DNA of 64,000 bases from Eunapius fragilis (taxonomy: Eukaryota; Porifera; Demospongiae; Spongillida; Spongillidae). The notes below the pieces were generated by a model. That model worked only from the letters and a program-made list of their open reading frames with translations, did not search any database and was not told where the DNA came from. The translations under genes and the position numbers were made by a program. How positions within the stretch are numbered: position 1 is the first letter of the stretch; each line of letters starts with the position of its first letter. Below are positions 22,889-35,510 of this stretch, one piece after another. The stretch spans positions 9,798,547 through 9,862,546 of the forward strand of contig OY811974.1 in NCBI GenBank assembly GCA_963681505.1. The letters are read 5' to 3'.

Positions 22889-24185
22889 ATATATATATAT
22901 AATAATACATGTATGTATGCATATAACATAAGATAACAATTAAACGACTATTAAGTTAGGGATCAGATATGTTGCAATTAATATTTTACACATGCTCTTT
23001 TGTCCCCTCCACTTTGCATATTAGAAAACAAGGTTAGGTAAATAAAAATTAACATTCATAAGGATAAGTGTTGAAGATTGATAGACATCTCAATACTATG
23101 TACTTGATAAATCTGCATTCCATTAAAAACATTGCAGTATAAGAGTTATGCAGTGAACGAAGTGTATTATTGATATGTAATTGAGTTGTCCCTTGTAAAT
23201 ACTCGGTATGGATTATAGCCTGTGCACTATATACTAAGAAGATCCTCATGGTGAGTACTGATTGTGATTCCAAGTTGAACGGTTTAGTAATAGAAATCCA
23301 TAATTATCTGCATGCTTGTAAATGGAATTTGTGAATGATTTGGAAGAATGCAATAGAGGTAGCGGCTTACTCTTTCAACAGTGTTCCTTAGTGAAGTATC
23401 ACAGGGTCTTATGCTCACAGTACTGCATGTTCCATTGACAATGTAGTCAAAACAGGTGATGCCAGAAAGGGATTCCACAACCCCCTTGTGTTATGGACAT
23501 GGCCACAAACACCCCTAAATGATAGTACAATCGTTGCTGCAAAGTAGAAAAGTATCAAAAATAAGATCCCTACTCGACACAAAACTCAGCTGATGTGTTA
23601 GTACAAACATGCACCTTATTATACAGAACAATCAACAACATCAAAAGCAACAATCTGATAAAGCCTGTAAACGACATGTAGAAAAACGAATTTTGCTACA
23701 TTTAGTAATGCTTAGTACAATGGAACATACCACAATGGCAGGCACATTCGTAGAAAAGAACTTCACATTCTCTCCTCGAAGAAGAGTATCAGCTGCCTGG
23801 TGAACAAGCAGTCTGAAAAACTCCCTACGAGGACCACCCGCATCCACTGAATTCACCAAAAAATGTAACTGAGTTGATATGAATAATATTCTTAGCATCA
23901 AGCATTTCTAATTACCTTCAACAAAGAGGAGGGAGCAAATGCCTTTCGTTTTGCTTCGCGTATTGCACTGTCCACACGCAGTGACGGTGGACGGTGATTC
24001 GAAATGGGGTTTCCCAATTCTCATGTAAGGACATCTTCTTTCATACTTCTCCAACACTACAGTAGGAAATTAGTACAGTACACCGCAACCAGGGCATATG
24101 TACACTCCTGTATTAACAATGCATAAAAACCAGTTAATGAATATTTCTTTTTTTCATGGTATTAATTTGATTAAAAGTCCCTATG

Positions 24186-24790
24186 TAAAGTCTGGGTACC
24201 TTGTAGGCCTGTGTGACTCATCCCTTAACTGTAGTCCTAGTGAATGAGTATAGTTACAAAGTGGGTACGACACTGGGAGAAGCTTGGCTTCTATTATAAT
24301 AGTGGGGGACATGGGAGTCTCAAGGAAGGTCTGGGTACCTTGTTAGGCCTGTGTGACTCATCCCTTACCACTTGACAGGTACAATAAATCATTCCAAACT
24401 GTTGAATGAGTATAGTTACCAAGTGGATATGACATTGGGAGAAGCTTGGCTTCTATTATTGAAAGTGGGAGTCTCAGGGTACCTTGTTGGTTGTGTGACA
24501 CAGCCTTACCACTTGACTGTTATAATAAATCATTCCAAACTGTTAATGAGTACCAAAAAGTGGGTATGCCATTGGAAGAAGCTTGGCTTCTATTATAGTG
24601 GGGAACATGGGAGTCTCAAGTAAGGTCTCGCTCGGTCCCTTGCAGGCCTGTGTGACTCATCCCTTACCACTTGACAGTTACAATAAATCATTCCAAACTG
24701 TTGTCCTAGTGAATGAGTAGAGTTACCAAGTGGTATGACATTGGGAGAACCTTGGCTTCTATTATATTGTGGTACATAGGAGTCTCTAGA
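24186..24790. repeat. Tandem repeat, ~140-150 bp unit, about 4 copies
   Basis: Repeated landmarks are GGCCTGTGTGACTCATCCCT (24208, 24347, 24647 and a degenerate copy near 24490), AATCATTCCAAACTGTT and GAAGCTTGGCTTCTATTAT. Unit lengths vary through small indels. It is non-coding. Confidence 0.85.
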
Positions 24791-24799
24791 AGGTGTCAG

Positions 24800-25270
24800 G
24801 GCATGCATGGATGGTGCTAAAATTAGGGCATCCAACTCTAGTTTATAATAAATCATTCCAAACTGTTGTCTTAGTGAATTGAGTATAAATGCAATTGTGT
24901 TCTATCGATGCGAACAAGCGGCCAATTGGAGCGTAACGAAGTGATTCCTACATCGATATAGTTTCGTCGATACGAGTTTGGCGTCAAAAACGTAGAATAA
25001 ATTTTAAAGTTAATGGATACCCGATTTGTGTCGGGATGTCTAGTGCGATGCTCCATCGAACAAAATTTGCACTCGATCCAAACGCACGGAACTAGTTTTG
25101 ACCTCAAGCGATTTCTATCGAAGTAGATTTGACCACGATCGCGTTCGATCGACGTGAAAAAGCAATCGATCGAAACGCAACGATGTCATTTGTTGCAATG
25201 ATTGCCTTTCGTCGATCGAGGATTACTGCCAAACAGAAATGACGAATTTTGACCTCAACGGCGTTCCATG
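24800..25270. repeat. Right arm of the inverted repeat enclosing the HECT segment
   Basis: The reverse complement of 20572-21150, with the same order of blocks mirrored. Immediately after it (25272) the left arm of the giant palindrome begins. Confidence 0.8.
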
Positions 25271-25271
25271 C

Positions 25272-27735
25272 GTTTGGGTCAAAATTGATCACATTTGTAA
25301 TTCGATCACATTTTTTTAGATCGACGTAATTTTCTAATCGATCATTTGCATTCGACGCTATATCTCATTCGCTAATGCAGATTCGACACAAATTTTCTTT
25401 TGATGGAATTAAATCGATGGACAGCGATTAATGATCGATCATCGTCGATCGATCACCGATCTGGATCATTCGATGGGGAACGAGGTGATACGATAGGTAT
25501 ACCGAGACTTGGACTGGAGTAATTATAGTCTTCTTCGTTGCACAGGAATGGGCTTTTGCATCTGTGAAACCAGTGGGGCAGCAGAGAAGCTTTCTTAAGC
25601 GGAACATCCCTAGACTTATATAAGCGCCTCGTTTCGATGAAGAATGGTATGGAGGAGGTGTGAGCATATAGTTCAGCGTAGCTGTAGAGCTCTACGTGTT
25701 TTTGTGTGCGCATTCAAGTGGTGTAGGTCAAAATGTGTGTACAGGTTTAAGGTCTGTAATTTAGGGGTACGTGTGTGTGTGTATGTGTGTGTCTGTGTGT
25801 GCGTGTGTGTGTGTGTCGTGTGTGTGACTGTGCGTGTGTATATGCTCGCGCACGTGCGTGTGTGAGTGCGTGTGCGTATGTCTGTGTGTATGTGTATGTG
25901 TGTGTGCCTGTGTGTTGGTACCTCAAGGTATGTGTATTTTCTCTGTGTGCATTTTAATGGGAGCCATAACATGTAGAGCCTATTGAAGCATGTGTTCAAA
26001 ATGTCCTATGGGAGGTGTTGTTCATTTGATTGCCAAAGCTGAAAGCACAATATTTTGTGTGAGTTGTCTCTGCTTGTAATTTCGGAGAGGGTTATGCCCA
26101 GCTAGGAATATACATGTTTATGTGGTTCAGGTGTCCACTACTGAGTGGAGGGTAAGATTAGACAGTCCATGATTAGTGCTTTTAGAAAACCTGTCGAGCT
26201 GCTGTAAAACCAGGCATACCCTGATTTGCGTGCTCTAAAGGCATGTGGCTGTAATAGAGGGCGACTCATACAACAGGTCATGGATTAGAAACCTAAATAT
26301 GGAATGATCTCACCTTCGTTGATGTGCTATTCTGCAATGCATGAAAGCATCCATGGAAGTCAGTTTGAGCCTATCATTTTAATATTGATCTCCACCTATA
26401 TCCTTGGGTGTATGTTCAGGGCTCTCCTCCCCTCAACGTTTGGGCAGAGAATCCATCATATATGAAAGCTTCTAACAAGCAGACTGTACCCCATCCAGAC
26501 AATGGGTATAATCAGAGGTTACACGCATGCTGCCAAATACTGATCCAAACACAAAGTTCCTCTCTGATTATTAATAGTCAACTCACACAACATCACATGT
26601 TGCACAGATTCCAGACATGCACCAGGAAGAGCTATACCTTTTGGAGGTACTTTAAGTTTTATTCCTGTCAAGTTATTAGGGTTAGGGTTAGTGAAAAATA
26701 TACCCTTTGTGTCAGGAGATGATAGATGTGTTAGCTATACATGAACCTGCCTATATGGAATGGGTGTGGCAATCATCATGCAGACATTTGAGAAAGACCA
26801 ATACAAAATACCCTTAGATTATTGTGCCACGCGTCTTCATATTGGGTCTTTGTTGCAATACTGTCCATCTTTCAACTCATACATGATACTGTAATATTGT
26901 TGTAGGCCATATTCTATTAACCTCCCAATTCTCACCATGGAAACATTTAGCATACTCTGTATGCTTGTCTGTGCAATAGATGTCCTTCCAATATTTCATT
27001 TATTACCATACATATTGTACACTAACTGAAATTCAGTGGAAAACAATATAAGCTATGTTAACTAATTTTAAATAATTAGCATCATACATTTGCAACAGCA
27101 CAAATATTCAGGTATACAAGCAACTAAATTGTTCTTTTGGATGACTGATATAATCACAAGATATATCAGCCCACAGATTGCACTGATGAGTTCTGCTAAA
27201 AGGACCAACAAGGTATCCCTTTCCCCTGGCACAAGAAAACCACAGAGATGTACATTTCACATCAAGGTTACAAACCGGCTACATTAAGTGGTTCAAACTT
27301 CTAACCTGCAGTAGGTATTGAATTTTTTTACCCAAACTCTGAGTTTATTCTTTCTACCATCATGAAACAGAATGAATGGGCAATTGCAGGTAGCAGTGGT
27401 GCCTCACCTGCTCCTCCTACATCATTATCTGTGCATGCAACATTAACAATTGCAACTTAAATACATGTAAGTAGACATAATCTAACAAATAATTATTTAT
27501 TGTAACATATAGTTAGTTGGTTGTCACAATGCTGAACTTTATTGGTATTTGGAGAAAGCCTTATAAGAATATAACTGCATTTTAAAGTGTCCAGCAAAAT
27601 CACCTTTATGGGGGTTAAAAATTTATCATCTAAAGACAACAAGCTAAACGATGAGATCTTTAAAAATGGGTAAATTGTTAATTTAATTTCACATGCCGTT
27701 TATATAGTTAGCACAATCATGCTACAAGATAATCG
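25272..27735. repeat. Left arm of a giant inverted repeat
   Basis: It matches the reverse complement of 30095-32502 along its whole length. Landmarks are GGTCAAAATTGATCACAT (25277) against ATGTGATCAATTTTGACC (32469), the GT-rich block at 25770-25920 against CA at 31895-31978, the GGCTCTCCTCCCCTCAACGT segment near 26420 against 31385-31405, and GATAATGATGTAG-type sequence near the inner end. The inner limit is around ATCATGCTACA at 27726-27736. Confidence 0.88.
25770..25920. repeat. Imperfect (GT)n microsatellite
   Basis: GT array with C and A interruptions inside the left arm of the giant palindrome; its mirror is the CA block at 31895-31978. Val/Cys-rich open frames here are artefacts. Confidence 0.9.
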
Positions 27736-30250
27736 TTATTGAACGGTCGAACATATATGTATAATGAGGTACACAACCACTGAGTGGTCCATTGCGGATA
27801 TCGTGTGGTCCCCAGTTCATTGTGAATCGATTGTTGTGCCGTTCAATAGCAAAGCACATGTTACAGGATATAGTAGGTCTGGCCATAGATAATTACTCTA
27901 ATGTCTATGGTCTGGCAAGCGAGACTGAAGCTAGTAATATGCGCAAATAATGCTAGGTTTTGTGACTTCAAAAGTGCTGAAGTTGCGGGGCTCTGCCCCA
28001 GACCACATTGACGGGGGGAGGGGGGGTGGTATATTGATATACGTATTGGCAGATCAACTATCTTTGTAGCATTGAGGGTGGCTGGGGAGGGAGGGAGGAG
28101 GGGCAGCTTGTGCTAGACGCTTATATTTGCCCCCACCCCTTCCCATATAATAGCCCATGCACCTTGACAATTATGTAGTAATTTTGTACATTTTGAAATA
28201 GAAAGACAAACTGTTGATTTTCAAAGCTTCATTGCAAGAATGAAATGAAGATTATAATAATTGATCTTGGCCCATACCTTATAAGAAACCTTATAAGAAA
28301 CCGGCATGCAAAACAAAACAATCCCACTACCCAGCTCAAATACATGCATTCCAATGTTATAATCAGTGTATCAAAATTGTCAACACAAAGCCACTCATGC
28401 CACTAATCTCAAAAGTAGGAATAGTATTAAAATCTAGAAATACCTTACAAAGAAACACAGTTAATTGACATTAATATTTTGTTATGCATATAAATTTTGT
28501 ATTAGCATTCATTACATTGTAAATTTAAATAAAAAATTAAATAAATTGATGATCGTATAGTGAAATTGTGTTTTATGGTTTGTGCTAACATAATTTCTAC
28601 AATCAGTATTGGGTGTTTAAAAGTACAACTATGCAGCTACACTTACGTTTAAAACAATAAAGAAATATATATTTAACTCCATTAACTTTGCTCTTTAGGT
28701 CATTCAAACTTGATTAGTTGTTTTAGGGCAAACGTATAATAGAATTCAGTCAGTAGGTGAAGAGATAAATAATACACACTGCTCAGTTCAATTAATAGCC
28801 TCTTGACAACGTTGTTTGTGCGTTTTGCCATCTGATAGATACATGAAGCATAGGAGACGTACAACAGCGTACTGCCTTTGCAGCTCCACTATGTCTTCAG
28901 TTACAAATAAAAACTTCTGCATGCCATACCTCAGCATTCTGAATTAATATTTCGAGTGCTACTGCTGTGCTTAATGAGATGGTGATGACGTTTTTGACGT
29001 AGTGACAGCCATAAGTCTCAAGCAAAGTGATTGGAGCATCTGAAGGAACTGTGTGCGCTTAATGCACGGACATATAGTCTGATGGGATTGCGACCGTTTC
29101 GCTACTAAATTCACTTCCATGCAACCTCTCCGTCATGGCGCCAACATTTGATGATGCTTCTCTTGCCAAATACACCACCGGACTGCTACATTCAAATCAA
29201 CTAATTTTCCGTTTTTTTTTTTTTTTGGCAAAGTAATTTGGGCCGAGAAACAACTAATTGAGTTTGAATGGTCTTCGTGGAGAAGTGGTTAGTTGAGCCA
29301 TTTGCAAATTAAAGGGGTTAGTTGAGCTAACTGCAATCTTATATGGCATTAAAACAATGTTTTTGTACTCATCTAACAGAAATATAGTAAGCGGGGCTTA
29401 TTTGGCTATGCAGCAATCTCAGAGGCATTCTGTTTTTATTTGTAATATAAAACGGAGCTGTGAATCATGTTAAAACACTTCTTGTTGGTGAGGTGTCATG
29501 AATTACAATGTAATGTATGAATTTGCTTCGATCATAGTTTGACAATACCTAGCAATTGGACAAGAGATGGGAAGGCATAGACCTACCCATGCTAGCATAT
29601 GCACCAAAACTTGGCTTAAGACAGCATGTGGCTCCAACTGACCCACTTGGCTGGGTTAGTTGTGCAATTTGACACCTGTTGATTTTTTAAATAATGTTCT
29701 ATGTATATCCTCAGTCTCTAACATACCTATGACATGTCACATGTGTCAAGTGATGCCCCTTTATATCAGACTATAAACCTTTCCGTCAAACCAAACCCCA
29801 GAGGTATAAATCCAACCCTAAAAATTGACTCAAATAACCCACTTCTCCTCTACTCGTTATACGTTTTTTTCCCCCCTACCCTGCGAATTATGTGTTTTTC
29901 ATTTTTACTTTGTTAAAATCAAAAAATGGCACATACTTTAGAATTCTGCAATGTGCAGTGCAAAATAGCATAAAGTACACTCATTACAGCATTGGGTCAG
30001 TTATCAAAATCACTACCAAAGTCGGCCTAGGCCAGATGTCTATTTAAAACTAACCGAAAATATAAATAATTTAATTTGTCTGTCTGATAGAAGACAGATC
30101 TTTGTAGCATGATTGTATTTTTTGCTTACTATACAAATGGCATGTGAAATGAAATTTATAATTTACCCATTATTAAAGATTTCATCTTTTAGCTTGTTGT
30201 CTTTAGATGATAAATTTATAACCCCCATAAGGGTGATTTTGCTGGACACT
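27586..30250. mobile_element. Possible TIR element forming the centre of the giant palindrome
   Basis: AGTGTCCAGCAAAATCACC at 27586 and GGTGATTTTGCTGGACACT at 30232-30250 form terminal inverted repeats like those of the MITE at 22639-22888. The interior 27736-30094 is AT-rich, with a run of T at 29213-29226 and no recognisable gene. The TIRs also belong to the palindrome arms, so this may be the core around which the larger repeat formed. Confidence 0.5.
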
Positions 30251-32502
30251 TTAAAATGCAATTATATTCTTATAAGGCTTTTTCCTAATACCAATAAAGT
30301 TCAGCATTGTGACAACCAACTAACAATTTGTTAATAATTTTATGTTAGATTTTGTCTACTTACATGTATGTAAATTGCAATTATTAATGTTGCATGCACA
30401 GATAATGATGTAGGTCGAGCAGGTGAGGTACCACTGCTACCTGCAATTGCCCATTTATTCTGTTTCATGAGGGTAAGGTTGACAAAATAAACTCAGAGTT
30501 TGGGTAAAAAAATTCAATACCCTACTGCAGATCAGTAGTTTGAATCACTTCATTTAGCAGGTTTATAACCTTGATGTGACATGTACATCTGCTGCACTGC
30601 CATGTCTGTGGTTTTCTTGTGCGTGGGGAAAGAGATACCTTGTTGGTCCTTGTAGCAGAACTCATCAGTGCAATCTGTGGGCTGATATATCTTGTGATTA
30701 TGTCAGTCACATCCAAAAAAACTGTATAGTTTGTATACCTGAAATTTTGTGCTATTTCAATTATATGATGCTAATTATTTAAATTAGTTAACATAGCTTA
30801 AATTATTTTCAGTTAGTCTGGTAATAAATGAAATATTGGAATATTGCACAGACAGGCATACAGAATATGCTAAATGTTTCCATGGTGAGAATTGGGATGT
30901 TAATTGAATATGGCCTACAACATTACAGTTTGTATTGTGTATGAGTTGAAAGATGGACAGTATTGCAACAAAGACCCAATATGAAGAGGCGTGGCACAAT
31001 AATCTTAGGATATTTTGTATTGGTCTTTCTCAAATGTCTGCATGATGATTGCCACACCCATTCCATATAGGCAGATTCATGTATAGCTAACACATCTATC
31101 ATCTCCTGACACAAAGGGTATATTTTTCGCTAACCCTAACCCTAATAACTTGACAGGAATAAAACTTAAAGTACCTCCAAAAGGTATAGCTCTTCCTGGT
31201 GCATGTCTGGAATCTGTGCAACATGTGATGTTGTGTGAGTTGACTATTAATAATCAGAGAGGAACTTTGTGTTTGGATCAGTATTTGGCAGCATGCGTGT
31301 AACCTCTGATTATACCCATTGTCTGGATGGGGTACAGTCTGCTAGTTAGAAGCTTTCATATATGATGGATTCTCTGCCCAAACGTTGAGGGGAGGAGAGC
31401 CCTGAACATACAACCATGGATATAGGTGGAGATCAATATTAAAATGATAAGCTCGAACCGACTTCCATGGATGCTTTCATGCATTGCACAAGGTTTCTAA
31501 TCCATGACCCATTGTATGAGTCGCCCTCTATTACAGCCACATTCCTTAGGAGCATGCAAATCAGGGTATGCCTGGTTTTACAGCAGCTCGATAAGCGTTA
31601 TAAAAGCAATAACCTTGCTACTCAAATCATGGACTGTCTAATCTTGCCCTTCACTCAGTAGTGGACACCTGAACCACATAAACATGTATGTTCCTAGCTG
31701 TGCATAACACCTCTCCGAAATTACAAAGCAGAGGCAACTCACACAAAATATTATGCTTTCAATCAAATGAACAACACCTCCCATGGGAAATTTTGAACAC
31801 ATGCTCCAATAGGCTCTACATGTTATGGCTCCCATTAAAATGCACACAGAGCTTTATACACTAATATACACATACCTAGAGGTACCAACACACAGGCACA
31901 CACACACACACACGCACACGCACGCGCACGCACACACACGCACACACGCACACACGCACACGCACACACGCGCGCGCGCTTGCAACCCTAAATTACAGAC
32001 CTTTCATTTGTACACACATTTTGGCCTACAACACTTGAATGCGCACACACAGAAACACGTAGAGCTCTACAGCTACGCTAAACTATATGCTCACACCTCC
32101 TCCATACCATTCTTCATCAAAACGAGGCGCTTATATAAGTCTAGGGATGTTCCGCTTAAAAAAGCTTCTCTGCGGCCCCACGGTTGCATAGATGCAAAAT
32201 CCTATTCCTGTGCAACGAAGAAAACTATTATTACTCCAGTCTAAGTCTCGGTATACCTATACTGGTAACAGCCTATCCTCGTACCACCTCGTTCCCCATC
32301 AAATGATCCAGATCGGTGATCGATCGACGAATGTCGATCGATCATCAATGTCCATCGATTTAATCCCATCAAAAAGAATTTTGCCGTATGATCGAATGAG
32401 ATATAGCGTCGAATGCAAATGATCGATTAGAAAAGTACGTCGATCTATAAATTTTGATCGAATTACAGATGTGATCAATTTTGACCCAAACGGCGTTCCA
32501 TA
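30095..32502. repeat. Right arm of the giant inverted repeat
   Basis: Reverse complement of 25272-27735 with small indels. It includes the imperfect CA array at 31895-31978 and an ATCGAT-rich outer end at 32300-32480. Confidence 0.88.
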
Positions 32503-32959
32503 CATTTGGCGTTCCATACATAGTATGGTTGTTCCTTCGGTAGAGCGCTCGACTTGCACTCGTTTGGCTGATCTCGCAGCATTTGGATCTTTCCACTTTT
32601 AGATGCTCGAGTGGAATCAGAATTGTCCTTGAGATTGCATAGTTAATTACACCATCAAATTTGATTTTGATTGGTTATTTTATAAGTGCGTCTTGAACAT
32701 TGTGATAGCTGATGTAATGTGCTATTTGTAGATCAACACCAAATAAGGAACTACTCGCTTTGGTTGATAGCCCGATCGGTTAGGCGTCTAACAGACCCCT
32801 GAAGATACCTGCGGACACATCCTGAAGCGATTGGTACACTTGGCGTTCTTTACAAACGTTCCTGTCGTGAGATATGCTATCCCGAAGGAAGAAGAATAAG
32901 AAAACGACGACGGAGGAGAAATTTTAGGTACGGACGATGGTTTTTTGTTCTTCTCTTAA

Positions 32960-33639
32960 CAGAGCGTCTCCGTAATTTCAGGTCCAAAAGGGCAATTATT
33001 TTGGGCGCATTGTCAAAAACGAAAAATCAGGAGAAGCGATTAATAAGACTCTGAGACCGTAGGAATAGACCTGATTGAGAGCAGAGTTGGTTCCCATGTT
33101 TGGGATATCATACAATTGTATTGCTACTAAGAAGTAGGCTGCCGAAGTTAAGCGGTCGGCATCCGTGAAATAGCAGTTTGCGACCTAAATAAAAGGTTTT
33201 TATATGCGTATTATTCCGTTTGACAAGTCCATCAATGGTGATAGGCAAGTGGGCTTTTATTACTGACACAAGCGTTTTAAGCGATTTTTCTTTCATAGTT
33301 CGCACTAAACCCGAATTGCGTCAGACCCCCGAACCACTCGTCTATGACAATGGATTGCTCTTCGTCTCTCCATAGATAATAGAGTAGAGTACTCTATTAT
33401 CTATGGTCCTCTACTCTATTATCTATGGTCCTCTACTCTATTATCTATGGTCCTCTACTCTATTATCTATGGTCTCTCCCAGTAGAATTGCAAAAATAAA
33501 TTGTTTCTTAGCTTATCACAGATTTATCTAATACAATTTAGCTACAGGATGCTTATATCTATTCTTTCCTATTTTATGACACGCTACAACTGCCTACAAG
33601 CGCCCAAAATTTTGGGACTGAAATTACGGAGACGCTCTT
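32960..33639. mobile_element. 680-bp TIR element with TTAA target duplication inside copy B
   Basis: TTAA at 32956-32959 and 33640-33643 flank inverted ends containing AGAGCGTCTCCGTAATTTCA. Copy G (near 46930-46950) shows the uninterrupted sequence CTCTAAAAGTACAC, supporting insertion there. TTAA duplications are typical of piggyBac and Kolobok superfamilies. No ORF is recognised. Confidence 0.75.
33366..33478. repeat. Tandem CTCTACTCTATTATCTATGG repeats beside their inverted copy
   Basis: One inverted CCATAGATAATAGAGTAGAG unit is followed by four direct CTCTATTATCTATGGTC units. The leading CATAGATA resembles the terminus of the 47222-50189 element (CATAGATAGTATAG). Confidence 0.85.
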
Positions 33640-34121
33640 TTAAAGTACACAGTCTTATGAGATGGAAACAACGCAGAAGTGTTTTCCTTTTTGATATCGC
33701 TCGATTGCCACTAAAAGCGAAGTGACCCGACTCTTGGCTGTCCTGCCAGACGTGAGTGACGTTTTAATGACATTCATGATACTGCTGGATTTCTGTATGG
33801 AACCTACTCGCGTCGGTTTTCAGCATGCGTTCAGGGTCAAAGGTAATTGCATTCTGAAATTGCTCACACTAATAGCCATATCAGTGCACTTAGACATTGC
33901 ATTCTTTTTTGTTTTCAATTGTCTCACAGAAATTGACCCATATTTTATAGTATATTGACTGTATATTAAGTGCAAGCAAAATAATCGACTTGACGTCTGA
34001 ACCAAAACGGTCGTTCTGGGATTCTAAATATTGCAATCTGGTCTTATTCAAGTGGAGTAGTCTTATGACCCGATTTATCTAGTGCTAATAATATCATGTT
34101 TCCACTCATTAATAACTTGAA

Positions 34122-35176
34122 TCGAGAGTTACGTTAACTCTCATATAGGATTTGACCCCGATTATGAAGTCATTAAAAAAAACGCGACCCGCTTCTGTAT
34201 GGCTTACCTTATTGTCGTCATCGTAAGAAAGGCAACAATAAGCAGTTTCGTGTTTGTTTAATGTCACAAAACCGCGTGGTTGTAGAGAACAAAACTATTT
34301 TCTAAACTCGTACCCGGTCCCACGTATTTCTCGTTATTCTTCTTCTTGACCACGCATAACTCGGGATAGAAACATTTTAAAGAAATGAAAATGACACCAA
34401 TGGCTTCAGAATTTGTTGGCATTCTCGCTTCTGTGGTCAAAACGTCTCGAGGCTACATGACATATATCGGTGGTTGTGTTAGCAAATCACGTATGAAAAT
34501 TTCGCTAATAGCTTCTGAATAGGCTGGAAGAGCCGCTTTCATATAAAATAGCCGATGTTATGTTTGGTTAAACAATCAACTATACGGTACATCTAAGACA
34601 CATAATTAAATAACTTGTAAGACGTCAGACCCAAAATTAGAAACGGTCCGCTGAACGCGAGCGGTATCAAGAAGAGAAACGGTCCGCTTAAAGGCAACGT
34701 TCTTGGGAGAGTCCTGAACTGCTCGCTTGCGAGGAGAGTGCGGTACGGGAAGGCTAAGCGTACTAGTACCTGCAAAACCAAACGAGGCCATCGAAAGAGT
34801 ACTACCAATAAAGTTAGTCAAAGATATGTAAATGTAGCTAAGCTTGGTTTACAATATGACATAGGTGGCTGAACATTACGAATCAATTACGGATCAATTA
34901 CGACCATCAACTACATCAAATATGCATCGAAATAATGTGCATGAAAAAGAATGAACGAAACACTTAAATAAAAGCAAGGAAACAAGGGTTTGTAATAATA
35001 GTAAGGGAAAATGTCATAGTCCTATAATTAGAATATATGCTACAAACGTGCTAAATATGGGACTATGAGATTTTCTCTTACTATTACAGCCCATGTTTCC
35101 TTGCTTTTTACACCACCATTGCCTTCAAATCCTATATCCCACCATCTTTCTCATTGAGAAGGTTTTTATTTGCTTG
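34122..35176 (+). mobile_element. Helitron-like element, copy C
   Basis: It starts TCGAGAGTTACGTTAACTCT (a short hairpin), then CATATAGGATTTGACC. A short TTCTTCTTC tract lies near 34336. The core is CATAACTCGGGATAGAAAC, and the 3' palindrome is partly eroded, ending ATTTGCTTG. The flanking bases are A (34121) and T (35177). No ORF is credible. Confidence 0.75.
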
Positions 35177-35201
35177 TTAACTTTGATGCTAAAATACATA
35201 T

Positions 35202-35227
35202 ATGGGGGGGGGGGGGGGGGGGGGGGA
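35202..35227. repeat. Poly-G run
   Basis: An uninterrupted run of about 24 G just after copy C. 35230-35425 has nothing else recognisable. Confidence 0.95.
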
Positions 35228-35428
35228 ATTTAAAAGTCGCACAAAATCTTTGAATTGGTAGAACTGGTAAAACTTCAGAACTGAACATTGAAAAATTATG
35301 TATTAAAACCAAAAACATGCCAATGATTAACATGAAGTCATTATTTAGTACTTTTAAAAATTACTGCTCATGTTCAGTTTATTATGCTCTTTGTTTATTG
35401 TAAATTAAGTTGGCGTTATGTATATACA

Positions 35429-35510
35429 CAAGTTAAGAAAACCATTCTCTAACGAGAAAGTGGGTGGGATATAGGAATTGGATGTGTAAAAAGGAAGAGA
35501 ACAAATGTAG
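35429..35510 (-). mobile_element. 3'-end stump of the Helitron-like family
   Basis: CAAGTTAAGAAAACCATTCT followed by AACGAGAAAGTGGGTGGGATA matches the outer arm of the terminal palindrome. The preceding base is A. The rest is lost. 35511-36020 has nothing I recognise. Confidence 0.65.

Larger units (their letters stand above)
21877..24050 (-). pseudogene. HECT E3 ubiquitin ligase C-terminal region (G2E3-like), frame-broken
   Basis: Minus-strand exons with matching splice sites encode a HECT domain: ~23917-24050 (FRITVHRHCVW and, in another frame, SAIREAKRKAFAPSSLLK), 23731-23868 (VDAGGPRREFFRLL), 23371-23536 (YYHLGVFVAMSITQGG, FDYIVNGTCSTVSIR), 22338-22615 (PAMDQFLEGLDTLGVL), 22161-22271 (FSGNSTTYSTEYAAY) and 21877-22107 (SSFIPPQGFGKKC, then catalytic-Cys motif PTASTCELEIRLP). 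HECT enzymes accept ubiquitin on that Cys and transfer it to substrates. Four frame breaks are needed to read it through (about 23970, 23468, 22530 and an A7 run at 22063-22069 on the plus strand), so it is a pseudogene or the assembly has indels. Upstream exons are not visible; tandem repeats follow at 24186. Confidence 0.8.
32530..33822 (-). mobile_element. Helitron-like family, copy B (5'-truncated and interrupted)
   Basis: In reverse orientation it matches copies F, G and H: GTTAGGCGTCTAACAGAC, AATAGCACATTACATCAGCT-type sequence (here mirrored at 32707-32730), the trinucleotide tract (GAAGAAGAATAAG...ACGACGACGG, 32887-32920) and ATGACATTCATGATACTGC near the 5' side (33769-33787). The 5' hairpin is degenerate (GGAACCTACTCGCGTCGG). 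A 680-bp TTAA-flanked element interrupts it, and the 3' palindrome is missing. Confidence 0.7.

Noticed and set aside
23049..23273. Open frame within the HECT region as an extra exon
   Set aside because: The exons on either side join in phase (NTVER to VTNAKS) without it, and its sequence does not resemble HECT.
26675..26705. Telomere-like TTAGGGTTAGGG
   Set aside because: Only two to three units, present identically in the mirrored arm at 31128-31145; it is part of the palindrome.
32545..32600. tRNA-like A box (CGGTAGAGCGCTCGACTTGC) suggesting a SINE
   Set aside because: No B box follows, and the same segment in copies G and H is the reverse complement of the exon-like cassette.
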